Below are positions 46,760 to 56,186 of a stretch of DNA of 64,000 bases, one piece after another. The position numbers and the translations under genes are program-made. Each line of letters opens with the position of its first letter. Position 1 is the stretch's first letter. Source of the stretch: Lachnospiraceae bacterium (GTDB lineage: Bacteria; Bacillota; Clostridia; Lachnospirales; Lachnospiraceae); contig SVEE01000007.1 in the NCBI GenBank assembly GCA_015057525.1, positions 62,001-126,000 of the forward strand. The letters run 5' to 3'. Below the pieces are notes generated by a model. The model saw nothing but the letters and a program-made list of their open reading frames with translations. It searched no databases and was not told where the DNA came from.

Positions 46760-47855
46760 GAAGGTTTTGCATAATAACTGTCAGAGTTGTATGGAGAGTA
46801 TCGTGAAGAGTTATAATAAAAATATAGATTGGCTTGGAAAACCATATTATTCTTTAAATGCATATTTTAAGCATGTTTATGGCCAGAAAATATATAAGAT
46901 TGCTGTAGATGCAGGTCTTACATGCCCCAACAGAGATGGCAGCCTTGATACACGAGGCTGCATATTTTGTAGTGCAGGTGGAAGCGGAGATTTTGCTGAA
47001 AAATATAGTAGTAGCCAGTGCGGAAGTTCATGCACAAATAGTGAGGCATACATTAGAAAGCAAATAGAAGACAGCTTATCTCGTTTTAATAAATCTGTGG
47101 GTGATAAATTTGTTATATATTTTCAAGCATTCACTAATACCTATGGTGATGTAGACTATTTGAGGAAAATCTGGAGTGATGCCCTTAGCCATGAAGATGT
47201 GGTTGGAATATCTATTGCAACAAGACCAGATTGTTTGGGGGATGAAGTTCTTGAGGTATTGAGCGAACTTCAAAAGACATATTGTGATATAAATTCAAGT
47301 GAAGGTTCGGAAGAATGCATCAAAGAAAAGCCAGAAGAATTTAAGAAAAAATTCATCTGGGTTGAACTCGGCTTACAGACGATACATGATAATACAGCAG
47401 AGTATATAAGAAGACATTATCCCTTAGCTACATATGATGAAGCCATAGAAAAATTAAGCCTAATAAATATTCCATATATAACTCACATCATACTAGGTTT
47501 ACCAAATGAGACGGAAGAAATGATGCTATCTACCGTACGTTATGTAAACCAACATAAATATAAGCCTTTTGGTATCAAACTACAGCTATTGCATGTACTA
47601 ATACATACAGATTTGGCGTTAGATTACGAGGCGGGTTTGTTTAAAGAATTGGAGTTGGAGGAATATATAGATATTGTAATAAAATGCCTTGAGAATATTT
47701 CTCCTGATGTTGTTATTCATAGAGTGACAGGGGATGGACCTAAAAATATTCTCATAGCACCAAAATGGTCTGGGAATAAAAAGGTGGTACTTAACACACT
47801 TCATAAGCAAATGAAGGAGCTGGGTGTTAAGCAGGGAGATGAAATAAAAAAATAA
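46749..47855 (+). CDS. YhcC-family radical SAM protein
   Basis: This 368-residue radical SAM enzyme has the cluster cysteines C59, C71 and C74 (TCPNRDG, then GCIFCSAGG), as in the YhcC family (TIGR01212 type) with its own spacing. IYFQAFTNTYGD, ISIATRPDCL, WVELGLQTIHD and THIILGLPNET are further family segments. The reaction is not known, although some members are linked with tRNA modification. The first 40 residues (from the ATG at 46749) are poorly matched, and a start near 46791 is possible. It ends at a bidirectional terminator. Confidence 0.85.
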   Translation: MSGRKVLHNNCQSCMESIVKSYNKNIDWLGKPYYSLNAYFKHVYGQKIYKIAVDAGLTCPNRDGSLDTRGCIFCSAGGSGDFAEKYSSSQCGSSCTNSEAYIRKQIEDSLSRFNKSVGDKFVIYFQAFTNTYGDVDYLRKIWSDALSHEDVVGISIATRPDCLGDEVLEVLSELQKTYCDINSSEGSEECIKEKPEEFKKKFIWVELGLQTIHDNTAEYIRRHYPLATYDEAIEKLSLINIPYITHIILGLPNETEEMMLSTVRYVNQHKYKPFGIKLQLLHVLIHTDLALDYEAGLFKELELEEYIDIVIKCLENISPDVVIHRVTGDGPKNILIAPKWSGNKKVVLNTLHKQMKELGVKQGDEIKK

Positions 47856-47897
47856 ACACACACCAAATTTTCGTTGGTGTGTGTTTTCGTTTTTCTA
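47854..47897. terminator. Bidirectional terminator after the radical SAM gene
   Basis: A 13-bp perfect stem (47854-47866 with 47874-47886) has a 7-base loop and is followed by TTCGTTTTTC. It overlaps the stop codons of both convergent genes and should serve both. Confidence 0.88.
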
Positions 47898-48812
47898 ACC
47901 CTTATAATTAACAATTTCATCAATAAGCTTAGGAAGCTGCTCGTCCATAGTTTCGTTAGAAAACTGACAAGTACCAACCTTGCGGTGTCCGCCACCGCCA
48001 TATTTAAGCATGAGACTTCCTACATCTACGTTAGATGTTTTGTTAATGATGCTGTAGCCTACAGCTGCTGAACAGCCCTGTCCACCTTTGCCGTTAACAA
48101 TCCATACGGAAATGTTCTGCTCTGGATATAAGCTGTAAATCATAAATCTGTTGCCTGTGTAGATTGGGTCAACACCTCTTAAATCAGAGATAATAACATC
48201 TTTTTCTACACGAGTATGAGCCTTGACCATCTCTTTGAATTTTTCAGTCTGCTCATTATATACTTCGATACGCTCTTTGACATCAGGAAGATTAAGAATT
48301 TCTTCTGTAGTCATAGTTCTACATGCATCAATAAGTTCTTCCATAAGCTTGTAATTAGGAATAGTGAAGTTTCTCCATCTTCCAAGACCTGTTCTAGGGT
48401 CCATGAGGAATCCGATTAAAATCCATCCTGTTGGATTTAAAATTTCGTCGATAGTAAGATTGCCTGAATCCACCTTATCAACTGCTTCCATCATCTCGTC
48501 AAAGTGAGAAAACTTTTCTGCACCGCCATAGTACTCATAAATAATTCTTGCGCAAGAAGGAGTAATACGACTTTCTCCTTTATATTTACCTTCAAGCTGA
48601 AGTCTCTCGTGTTCACTAGAGTGATGGTCAAACCAGAGACCACAACCTTCTACGTAAGGAACGTTGGCAAGACAATCGTTCTCGTCAATAGGAACTAAGC
48701 CATCCTGCAAATCCTTTGGATGAGCAAATGTCCAATGGTCGATAATGCCTGCTTCTTTAAGAAGAGCACCACAAGCTAATCCGTCAAAATCCGAACGTGT
48801 AACTAATCTCAT
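47895..48812 (-). CDS. DHH-family phosphoesterase-like protein
   Basis: This 305-residue protein has DHH/DHHA1 motifs: TRSDFDGLACGALL at the start (DxD metal site), WFDHHSSEH (the DHH box), and GGGGHRKVGTCQF near the end, the nucleotide-binding GGGH of DHHA1. The family cleaves small phosphodiesters, nano-RNA, cyclic dinucleotides or polyphosphate. The first motif reads SDFDG and not HxxPDGD, closer to the exopolyphosphatase-like subgroup. The substrate is not determined. A GGGGAT-type ribosome site is present on the minus strand near 48817-48822. Confidence 0.8.
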   Translation of the reverse strand: MRLVTRSDFDGLACGALLKEAGIIDHWTFAHPKDLQDGLVPIDENDCLANVPYVEGCGLWFDHHSSEHERLQLEGKYKGESRITPSCARIIYEYYGGAEKFSHFDEMMEAVDKVDSGNLTIDEILNPTGWILIGFLMDPRTGLGRWRNFTIPNYKLMEELIDACRTMTTEEILNLPDVKERIEVYNEQTEKFKEMVKAHTRVEKDVIISDLRGVDPIYTGNRFMIYSLYPEQNISVWIVNGKGGQGCSAAVGYSIINKTSNVDVGSLMLKYGGGGHRKVGTCQFSNETMDEQLPKLIDEIVNYKG

Positions 48813-48898
48813 AAGTATCCCCTTTCATACATAAAATGTGTTGTATCACATATACTATAATAGTATATTATTTTGATGAGTTTTTCAAGGAAAATCCT

Positions 48899-49423
48899 AT
48901 GCAGATAATGTTAACCATATCACAATATGCAATGCCTGTTATAATTGGGTATATAGTTTTATATGGATTGATAAAAAAGGTTCCTGTATATGAAAGCTTT
49001 GTTACGGGAGTTAAGGATGGTTTTAAAATAGTTTTCGATTTAATGCCTACCTTGGTTGGATTGCTTGTGGCAGTTGGCATTTTTAGAAGTTCAGGTTTTC
49101 TTGATAAGATGTGTGAGCTTATTTCACCTGTTACAGATGCTTTACATATTCATGCTGCATTACTTCCAGTGGCGCTAATTAGAATATTTTCTTCTTCTGC
49201 AGCAACAGGTATGGTGCTTGATATATTTAAGACATATGGACCAGATTCTTTGGTTGGAAATACTGTATCAATACTTATGAGTAGTACTGAAACCATATTT
49301 TATACTATGTCTGTTTATTTTCTTGCAGTGGGTGTAAATAAGAGCAGATGGACTCTGGCGGGAGCTTTGATAAGCTCCTTTGCAAGCTTTGTAGTTAGTG
49401 TCATAATTGGTGGAATGATATAA
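48899..49423 (+). CDS. spmB: Spore maturation protein B-like (nucleoside-recognition domain)
   Basis: This 174-residue membrane protein has four or five helices and the Gate/nucleoside-recognition pattern: YESFVTGVKDGFKIVFDLMPTL, then IRIFSSSAATGMVLDIF and STETIFYTMSVYF. In Bacillus SpmA and SpmB act together in dehydrating the spore core; here no spmA is next to it. The start at 48899 (AAGGA seven bases upstream) is used in place of an ATG at 48836. Presence of spmB does not prove sporulation, since non-sporing relatives keep it. Confidence 0.88.
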   Translation: MQIMLTISQYAMPVIIGYIVLYGLIKKVPVYESFVTGVKDGFKIVFDLMPTLVGLLVAVGIFRSSGFLDKMCELISPVTDALHIHAALLPVALIRIFSSSAATGMVLDIFKTYGPDSLVGNTVSILMSSTETIFYTMSVYFLAVGVNKSRWTLAGALISSFASFVVSVIIGGMI

Positions 49424-49735
49424 CATAATTTTAAATATATGTCAATGAATTTGGTGTATACGTTTTGTAACATTTGTATACATTTTGGAGCTTTACTTTC
49501 AGTCAAAAACCATGTTATAGTCTCATTGTAAATAACTTGCAACCTTCTTTTGCAGGTTATGTACATTCTATTTTTTGGCAATCTTGTATGATGCAACATT
49601 CACGATTTCCCAACTTAAAAATTCATAAAATATTATAGAAATAGAACTATTGGAATTTGTTTTCCTTTATAGATGTATGCATAGTAACCTTCTTCTTGCT
49701 TATTGCATCTATGAGATTGCCGTTTTTAAGGGGTG
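49424..49735 (+). promoter_or_regulatory. Leader region of the tad locus with a repeated motif and hairpin
   Basis: About 310 bases lie between spmB and the tad genes. A 13-base motif, TGTATACRTTTTG, occurs twice at 49455-49467 and 49475-49487, exactly 20 bases apart (two helical turns), as operators often are. A hairpin (49533-49542 with 49550-49559, one G-U pair) follows. A close match to the first motif copy lies at 58781-58796, after the tad locus. No standard promoter boxes stood out. Confidence 0.4.
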
Positions 49736-50203
49736 ATGATTATTTGGGGAGATTTAATTAAATATATAATAATATTCATATTATTAGGACTTGCAGTAAA
49801 ACAGGATGTTAAAAGCTTTAAGGTGTCAAACAAACTAAATTTGGCAGGATGCCTAATTGGAATATTTCATAGCCTACTGTTTTACGGTATAGGTGGTCTT
49901 TGGCATAGCATGCTGGGAATAATTATTCCTTTTGTAATGTTATTTCCACTCTTTCTGTTTGGTCTTTTAGGAGCTGGTGATATAAAGCTTCTTTCTGCAA
50001 TAGGTTCTTTTTTATCCAAGAGAATAATAGTTGTTATAGTTTTAAGTTTTTGCTTAGCGGCAGTGTTTGGTGTTTTTGTTATATTGAAAAGAATATTAAC
50101 CAAACAGCATTCTAATTTGCTGAACTCGCAATTCACAAAAATACATATGACAATTCCAATTGGATTTGGCACCATAGCATATTTGCTTGTGTATATAATT
50201 TGA
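49736..50203 (+). CDS. tadV: Type IV prepilin peptidase, TadV/CpaA class (A24)
   Basis: This roughly 155-residue membrane protease processes Flp pilin. The two catalytic aspartates are visible: D in LAVKQDVKSFKVSN and the one in FGLLGAGDIKLLSAIGS (GxGD motif). It has about five membrane helices and lacks the cytoplasmic methylase part of PilD, as expected for the Tad type. A GTG at 49733 and an ATG at 49736 are both possible; both are very close to AAGGGG, so the exact start is uncertain. It heads the tad genes. Confidence 0.88.
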   Translation: MIIWGDLIKYIIIFILLGLAVKQDVKSFKVSNKLNLAGCLIGIFHSLLFYGIGGLWHSMLGIIIPFVMLFPLFLFGLLGAGDIKLLSAIGSFLSKRIIVVIVLSFCLAAVFGVFVILKRILTKQHSNLLNSQFTKIHMTIPIGFGTIAYLLVYII

Positions 50204-50224
50204 TAGAAAGTCTAGGTGTAGTTT

Positions 50225-51133
50225 ATGGGATACAAAATAGGTATATATGATAAGGATATAAATTATATCAGAAGTGTTATGGAATATATTAATCATTATG
50301 GAAATTCATCAATCAGAATGGCTGCATTTTCCAGCGTAAGCGCATTGGAAGATTATACAAAAGAAAACTATCTTGATTTGATTATATTGGGTGAACAAGT
50401 GAAAATCGATAATGATATTCCTGTTGTTTTTCTGTGTGATAAAAGAGAAATGTTGTCAGAAACAACTATATATAAATACCAAAGTGGCGATGCTATTTTA
50501 TGTCGAATTTTAGATATTATAAAAAATAGTAATTCCATTAATCTAAATAACAAGCTTATATGTGGTGTGTATTCGCCCTTGGGCAGGTGTGGAAAAACAA
50601 CACTTTCTCTTGGTCTATGCAATCACCATAAAAAATCTATTTACATAGGTCTCGAGCAACATTCGGGTATAAGTAGTAGCTTACGTTATTCCAAAGATAT
50701 TGGAGAAAAATTTGTGTATTATCTTGCTAATAGAGATGAGGAAATAACTGAATTATTAGAATCAACCCAGGAAAAGAATGAAGATTTTAAAATGATTGTA
50801 TCTGATACATTTTGTGATGATATAATACAGCTTTCCTACGAGAATATGGATTGGTTTTGCAAGATAATGAGAAACCGTGTGGAATATTCCAGGATTGTAT
50901 TTGATTTAAGTGTTGAATGTCTTGGGGATGTTAAAATATTATCTGCTTTTGATAGAGTATATATGCCTGTTATAGATGATTCGGTTTCTAGGATTAAGCT
51001 AGAAAAGTTTCAAAATATGCTAGAGTACCGAGGCTTAAGTGATTTGAGAAAAAAGATTGTGAATGTCGAAGTTCCAAATTGTGAATATAAAGCTGATAAA
51101 ATTTCTTTATTGATAAAAAAAGGAGATTTATAG
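50225..51133 (+). CDS. tadZ: TadZ/CpaE-like localisation ATPase
   Basis: The 302-residue protein has an N-terminal receiver-like half (about 1-100, IGIYDKDINYIRSV, LDLIILGEQ) and a MinD/ParA-like half with the P-loop GRCGKTTLSLGL. The P-loop has Arg where MinD proteins have Lys-Gly, and later motifs are weak (IVFDLSVECLGD for Walker B), so ATP hydrolysis may be low. In other bacteria TadZ places the pilus at the pole. Position between the peptidase and tadA supports the call. Confidence 0.75.
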   Translation: MGYKIGIYDKDINYIRSVMEYINHYGNSSIRMAAFSSVSALEDYTKENYLDLIILGEQVKIDNDIPVVFLCDKREMLSETTIYKYQSGDAILCRILDIIKNSNSINLNNKLICGVYSPLGRCGKTTLSLGLCNHHKKSIYIGLEQHSGISSSLRYSKDIGEKFVYYLANRDEEITELLESTQEKNEDFKMIVSDTFCDDIIQLSYENMDWFCKIMRNRVEYSRIVFDLSVECLGDVKILSAFDRVYMPVIDDSVSRIKLEKFQNMLEYRGLSDLRKKIVNVEVPNCEYKADKISLLIKKGDL

Positions 51134-51142
51134 GAGAGAGAA

Positions 51143-52396
51143 ATGAATGAATTAGGGGTAAAAGAAAGACTTAAGGAAAGAGTTTTAGCTGATATAGATA
51201 TGAGTCGAACCTTGGAAGATGATGAGATTGGTCGAGTTATAGACAAATGTATTTTAGAGGAGTCGAAAAATATGTATCTTCCATTAAAAGAAAAAGTTCA
51301 GTTGCGAGTAGAGCTTTTTAATACATTTAGACGACTGGATGTTCTAACTGAGCTTTTAGAGGATGAGTCCATATCAGAGGTTATGGTAAATGGATTCGAC
51401 AGTATATTTGTTGAGAAAAAAGGTAAAATTATGCCTTCAGAAAAGACCTTCGATAGTGAAGATAAATTGAAATCTGTAATTCAACAAATTGTTGCAGATT
51501 GTAATAGAAGAATAAATGAAGCTAATCCTATAGTTGATGCAAGATTAAGGGATGGTTCAAGAGTAAATATTGTAATGAATCCTGTGGCATTAAGTGGTCC
51601 AACGGTAACAATAAGAAAATTTCCCAATATGTCTATTGATATGAACCGGCTTATAGAGCTTGGCTCCATAGATAGTTTTGTGTCAAAAATTCTAGAACTT
51701 TTAGTCGAAGCAAAATATAACATTTTTATTTCGGGTGGTACCGGTTCCGGTAAAACAACATTTTTGAATGTGTTATCAAATTTTATTCCCAAGGATGAAA
51801 GAATAATAACAATTGAAGATTCCGCAGAGTTAAAGATTCAAGGCGTAGAAAATCTTGTCAGACTGGAGGCACGCAATGCTAATTTGGAGGGTGACAATAG
51901 TATTACCATACGCGATTTGATAAAGACAAGCTTAAGGATGCGTCCCGACAGAATAATTGTGGGAGAAGTCAGAGATGAGGCTGCCATAGATATGTTACAG
52001 GCAATGAACACGGGGCATGATGGAAGTTTGAGTACCGGACATGCTAACTCAGCAGAGGATATGCTGAGCCGATTGGAAACTATGGTGCTTATGGGGATGG
52101 ATATACCTTTGGCTGCAATAAGAAAACAGATTGCTTCAGCTGTTGATATAATTGTTCATTTGGGCAGATTGCGAGATAAAACTCGAAAAGTAATAAAAAT
52201 ATGTGAGGTAGTAGGAATGGAAAATGGTGAAATTAAGCTGAATACTCTTTATGAGTTTTCTGAACTGGGAGAAAAAGATGGTCGTATAGTAGGTAAGCTT
52301 AGAAAGATAAATGATTTACTAAATGTCCAGAAACTTATGAATTTTGGACTGTTTAACATGTATAAGGAGGCTCAGGATGAAATCCAATATACATAA
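51143..52396 (+). CDS. tadA: Tad pilus assembly ATPase TadA/CpaF
   Basis: This 417-residue secretion ATPase powers pilus assembly. The Walker A motif GGTGSGKTT is at residues 198-206. EDSAELKIQG, MRPDRIIVGEVRDEAA (Walker B) and TGHDGSLSTGHANSAEDML (the His box) are all present. The N-terminal domain has ISEVMVNGFDSIFVEKKGK, typical of CpaF. It overlaps tadB by 20 bases, with the tadB ribosome site inside it. Close to 420 residues is usual. Confidence 0.95.
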   Translation: MNELGVKERLKERVLADIDMSRTLEDDEIGRVIDKCILEESKNMYLPLKEKVQLRVELFNTFRRLDVLTELLEDESISEVMVNGFDSIFVEKKGKIMPSEKTFDSEDKLKSVIQQIVADCNRRINEANPIVDARLRDGSRVNIVMNPVALSGPTVTIRKFPNMSIDMNRLIELGSIDSFVSKILELLVEAKYNIFISGGTGSGKTTFLNVLSNFIPKDERIITIEDSAELKIQGVENLVRLEARNANLEGDNSITIRDLIKTSLRMRPDRIIVGEVRDEAAIDMLQAMNTGHDGSLSTGHANSAEDMLSRLETMVLMGMDIPLAAIRKQIASAVDIIVHLGRLRDKTRKVIKICEVVGMENGEIKLNTLYEFSELGEKDGRIVGKLRKINDLLNVQKLMNFGLFNMYKEAQDEIQYT

Positions 52397-53105
52397 GCCA
52401 GACAAAGGTTGGGTTGTTATGGAGTTGTTTAAAATCGTGATACTGAGCATTTTGATTAGTTTTTTGTTTTATGATTCTGTGCTGGCATCACTCTTTGTAT
52501 TGCCAGCAGGTATTCTTTTGTGGAAGCAGGATATTTATTTATACATCGAGGGTTCCAAGGAGAAAATGAGAGATGAGTTTAAGAATGTGATTATCAAAGT
52601 TTCAGGTAATTTAAATGCAGGATATTCCTTGGAGAATGCATTTATACAAGCAAGTAAAGATACTGAAAAAGAAACCTCAGGTTATATGGGTGTTGAACTT
52701 AAAAAGTTGGTGGCGGGACTGACGTATAACAAGAGAATAGAAGATATGCTTATGGAAATTGGGACGAGAAGTGAGATTGATGAAATAAAGGAATTTGCCG
52801 GGCTTATAGTTATTGCTAAATCCTATGGTGGTAACATTATTAATTTAATTAGACAAACCGCAGGCAATTTGTCTGAGAGACAATCAGTGGCACTTGAAAT
52901 AAATACGTTGACGGCTGCGAAGCGGTTAGAGGGGAACATTATGGTTATGATGCCCTTTGTAATTATTGTATTTATGCGTTTTACCAATGAGGAGTATATG
53001 GATGTTTTGTACGAAACGCTTTTAGGTAGAGTAATAATGACTGTTTGTCTTGTACTTGTAATTTTGTCTTGGGTGATAATCAACAAGATTATGAAAATAA
53101 ATTAG
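52377..53105 (+). CDS. tadB: Tad pilus inner-membrane protein TadB
   Basis: The 242-residue protein has N-terminal membrane helices (about 17-48), a cytoplasmic T2SSF domain (about 65-190, NVIIKVSGNLNAGYSLENAF, LIVIAKSYGGNI) and C-terminal helices (about 185-240). It forms the membrane platform with TadC. The start at 52377 follows AAGGAGG six bases upstream; an earlier start at 52344 would place that site inside the gene. Family members are usually nearer 300 residues, so this is a short form. Confidence 0.87.
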   Translation: MKSNIHKPDKGWVVMELFKIVILSILISFLFYDSVLASLFVLPAGILLWKQDIYLYIEGSKEKMRDEFKNVIIKVSGNLNAGYSLENAFIQASKDTEKETSGYMGVELKKLVAGLTYNKRIEDMLMEIGTRSEIDEIKEFAGLIVIAKSYGGNIINLIRQTAGNLSERQSVALEINTLTAAKRLEGNIMVMMPFVIIVFMRFTNEEYMDVLYETLLGRVIMTVCLVLVILSWVIINKIMKIN

Positions 53106-53115
53106 GGGTGAGCAA

Positions 53116-54516
53116 ATGATATTTATAAATTTTATAGTTATATTGCTATATATTATGTTGGCCGTGTTTAGCAGAAAAAATCATAGTAAGTATAAGGGCA
53201 ATGTATTTAAATGTATGGCTGATGTCATATATGAAGCGTCAAAAAACAAAATTAGTTATGATAGCGTAAAACGAAGTATTCGCAAGGTACAGACGGTCTC
53301 GCCTAAAGGACTTATTCAGCTTACAAAAAAACATATGGTTGAAAGTTTATCTCTTGTGCTGTGTATTTTTCTTATATTTAATCTGATTTCAGCAATGGCA
53401 TTTATAAAGGAAAAATATTTTCCTGACAATGAGAACATAATTGAAAGAGAGGGTTATCAGGGGGATATAAGAGAGGAAACTCTGTATTTGAATAATAATG
53501 GTGAGGAATTGATTTACACATTAGATGTGAGCCAACTTCAATATACGGAGGAGGAGTTCATAGGTGAATCCAATAAAATGTTTTTAAATCTTAAGGAAGA
53601 CATTTTAGGAGAAAATATATCTCTTGAAAATGTTTGCTTTGATTTGACTTTGCCGGAGAAGGGTAATGACAATGTTTTTTCTATAAAGTGGAAATCCGAT
53701 ACGCCGGATGTATTAACTTCACATGGGAAAGTAAATGTGGAAGAACTTAAGTCTAAAACAAGGGTTGTTCTTACAGCTACGGCAGAATATTTGGAATATA
53801 CTAATACTTGTACATATGAGATAACTGTATGTCCGTATGAGGGAAATGTTGAAAGCAATGAAATAGGGATGGTTGGAGAAGTCTTAGACAGTCTGGAGAT
53901 GCAAAACCGAAACAAAAAATATATTGAAATACCAGATGAAATCGATGGAGTGAAAATAAGCTTAACAAGTGGTAAGAAAAGTAAGTCAACACTTATATTT
54001 TGTGTAGGTTTTCTTATAAGTTTCTGTACTTTGTTTATTGGTAAAAGCAAATTGGATGAAGCGGGAAAATTGAGGGATAGTATGCTAAAAACGCAATACC
54101 CGGCTTTCGTCAATAAGCTTTGGCTACTGCTGGGAACAGGTATGACCATAAAAGCATGTGTTCAGCAGGTAATTGATGACGCAGAGGAAGAGAGTATTTT
54201 GATAAAAGAGTTGGAATATACCATAAATCAAATTGAATCGGGCTGTGATGAAAGCTTAGCTTATGATGAGCTGGGGACTAGGCTTAGTCTAGGACCGTAT
54301 AGGCGGCTTATGAGCCATTTGAGCCAAAATCTGCGAATGGGTACAAAGGATTTGTTAAAACTTATGGAAGAAGAGGTAAGAGCTTCCCTAGAACTAAAGA
54401 AGGAGGATGTGAAACGTAAAGGAGAAGAGGCATCTACAAAACTTTTGTTTCCTATGATTTTACTTCTTGCTACAGTAATGCTTATTGTTGTATTGCCAGC
54501 TCTAATCAGTTTCTAA
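53116..54516 (+). CDS. tadC: TadC-like platform protein with an inserted Ig-like domain
   Basis: The 466-residue protein is longer than standard TadC (about 300). After two N-terminal membrane helices (about 1-20 and 75-95) come roughly 200 residues predicted outside the cell. They include an atrophied bacterial Ig-like domain near 155-235 (IKWKSDTPDVLTSHGKVN, then TRVVLTATAEY). A membrane helix follows (about 290-312) and then the T2SSF domain (about 325-440, NKLWLLLGTGMTIKACVQQ) and a last helix. The Ig-like part would sit near the pilus exit and may contact the wall or the fibre. It ends next to the pilin gene. Confidence 0.82.
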   Translation: MIFINFIVILLYIMLAVFSRKNHSKYKGNVFKCMADVIYEASKNKISYDSVKRSIRKVQTVSPKGLIQLTKKHMVESLSLVLCIFLIFNLISAMAFIKEKYFPDNENIIEREGYQGDIREETLYLNNNGEELIYTLDVSQLQYTEEEFIGESNKMFLNLKEDILGENISLENVCFDLTLPEKGNDNVFSIKWKSDTPDVLTSHGKVNVEELKSKTRVVLTATAEYLEYTNTCTYEITVCPYEGNVESNEIGMVGEVLDSLEMQNRNKKYIEIPDEIDGVKISLTSGKKSKSTLIFCVGFLISFCTLFIGKSKLDEAGKLRDSMLKTQYPAFVNKLWLLLGTGMTIKACVQQVIDDAEEESILIKELEYTINQIESGCDESLAYDELGTRLSLGPYRRLMSHLSQNLRMGTKDLLKLMEEEVRASLELKKEDVKRKGEEASTKLLFPMILLLATVMLIVVLPALISF

Positions 54517-54536
54517 TGGAGACTTGGAGGAGAAAT

Positions 54537-54710
54537 ATGAATTATATAAAAAAGTTCTTCAAAGAAGATGATGGAATGGGTGTTGTTGAGGTCATTTTAA
54601 TCATCGTAGTTCTTGTTGCCATGGTGGCAGTTTTCAAAGAGCAGATATCTGATCTTGTAGATAGCATATGGGATACTATCAATAAAGATGCAGGTGATAT
54701 CTACAGATAA
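54537..54710 (+). CDS. flp: Flp/Tad-type pilin subunit
   Basis: The 57-residue prepilin has a basic leader (MNYIKKFFKEDDG) and then MGVVEVILIIVVLVAMVAVF. Cleavage is expected after G13, which puts E18 at position +5 as in type IV pilins. The hydrophobic helix and small polar tail (DLVDSIWDTINKDAG) fit the Gram-positive Flp1-like group. The start at 54537 is used since GGAGG at 54526-54530 precedes it; an ATG at 54516 overlaps the tadC stop. It is the likely main fibre subunit. Confidence 0.88.
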   Translation: MNYIKKFFKEDDGMGVVEVILIIVVLVAMVAVFKEQISDLVDSIWDTINKDAGDIYR

Positions 54711-54765
54711 AATTCTACTAATCACGCTTTTTATCCCCAGTGGATTATATTGAAAGGAGGAGAAT

Positions 54766-56178
54766 ATGAATAACAAGGGTCAAATAACGGTTTTTATAAG
54801 CTTAATTATAAGTGTACTGTTGATTTTAGGTATAGCATCACACAAGGCAATCAACGTAAATCTGGCTAAGGAAAAACTTGCCGCAAATTGCCAAGTTGCT
54901 GTTTCTGAGCTGTTATCAGAGTACAACAATTACATATTTGAACACTATCATATTCTCCTTTTTGATTCTAGTTTTGGAGGAAAAAATCAGGCTATAAGAG
55001 AAGAGGAACTAAAAAGTCGTATGGCGAAGAATCTAGGAGACAATATTCATGTTGAGGATTTAAGAATACTAGAATACACAACGCTGATGGAAGATGATTG
55101 TAAAGCATTTAAGGATCAAATTGAGGAGTATATGTCGTATGCAGCGGTGGAATATGGAGTAGAGGAAATTTTGAATCAAACGGATAATAATGATGGCACA
55201 GTGGGGGATGACATTTTAAATGATATGGACAATGCACAAAATCAAGAATCTGTAGATTCGAATCAGGAGGAAAATACTGAAGAAGATACTGAGGAAGATG
55301 ACGCTTCAATAGAAGATCCAAGGGAATTCACGTCTACCATAAGTGAAATGGGGATTCTGGCGTTTGTTTTACCGGAGGATATGGATGTCTCCAGTGTTCA
55401 TATTGATTTATCACATGTACCTTCTGCAGGAAAAGAATCTAATTTTGTCGAAATTGATGGGACTTTTGACGATATGGATGCACTTGAGGAAGATTTGCTA
55501 GAAGGTGGAAATTGGTCGGAGAAGTTAATTGATGGTGGAACAGGAATTTTATATTCTAGGTTGGTATTTAATTGTGCCACCGATACAGAGGTAAATAAAG
55601 ACACGGTATTAGAATTTGAAAGAGAGTATCTTATAGCTGGGAAGTCTTCTGATTATGACAATTTGGAAAATGTAGTACATAGGATTATGGCTATAAGATT
55701 TCCGGCAAACTTTATTAGTTTGCTAGGGGATTCAGAGAAGATGGCTCTGATAGACCCTGTTGCTGAGGCTTTATTTGTGGCAACAGGTGTACCTGCCCCA
55801 GTGTACAAATATCTTATTGCAGGATGTTGGTCCTATGTAGAATCTGTGGCTGATGTAAGGAATCTATTAAAAGGAAAAAGAGTCCCATTCATGAAAAATT
55901 CGGATAGTTGGATAACGGATTTAAGTGCATTGGAAACAAGCATATATAACGATACTGAAGATACTGGTAAGGGACTTTCCTATGAGGATTATCTTATGAT
56001 TTTACTTGCAGTGAATTCTGATGATATGTATGTGAGAATGTTGGACTTGATGCAAATAAATGCAAGACAGGAACAGGATGATTTCATGATAAGTAATGGA
56101 GCTGTTGGGGTGACTGTAACGCTTACAGGTAGGTATTTAGATGTTACTCATTCTGTAACTTCTGAGGGATGTTATTAA
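54766..56178 (+). CDS. DUF5702-type Tad-associated surface protein
   Basis: The 470-residue protein begins KGQITVFISLIISVLLILG, a pilin-like membrane anchor, then LAKEKLAANCQVAVSELLSEYNNYIFEHY, typical of the DUF5702 family found in Gram-positive Tad loci. An acidic low-complexity linker (about 140-190, rich in Glu, Asp and Asn) separates two parts. The C-terminal half has LIDPVAEALFVATGVPAPVYKY and SYEDYLMILLAVNSDD, also seen in the family. The function is not known; an anchored pilus accessory or minor subunit is likely. Confidence 0.8.
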   Translation: MNNKGQITVFISLIISVLLILGIASHKAINVNLAKEKLAANCQVAVSELLSEYNNYIFEHYHILLFDSSFGGKNQAIREEELKSRMAKNLGDNIHVEDLRILEYTTLMEDDCKAFKDQIEEYMSYAAVEYGVEEILNQTDNNDGTVGDDILNDMDNAQNQESVDSNQEENTEEDTEEDDASIEDPREFTSTISEMGILAFVLPEDMDVSSVHIDLSHVPSAGKESNFVEIDGTFDDMDALEEDLLEGGNWSEKLIDGGTGILYSRLVFNCATDTEVNKDTVLEFEREYLIAGKSSDYDNLENVVHRIMAIRFPANFISLLGDSEKMALIDPVAEALFVATGVPAPVYKYLIAGCWSYVESVADVRNLLKGKRVPFMKNSDSWITDLSALETSIYNDTEDTGKGLSYEDYLMILLAVNSDDMYVRMLDLMQINARQEQDDFMISNGAVGVTVTLTGRYLDVTHSVTSEGCY

Positions 56179-56186
56179 TAGTTGTT

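Noticed and set aside
53538-54149. 203-codon open frame on the minus strand
   Set aside because: It lies wholly antisense to tadC, whose product has a clear T2SSF domain; no ribosome site and a Ser/Leu-rich composition typical of a shadow frame.
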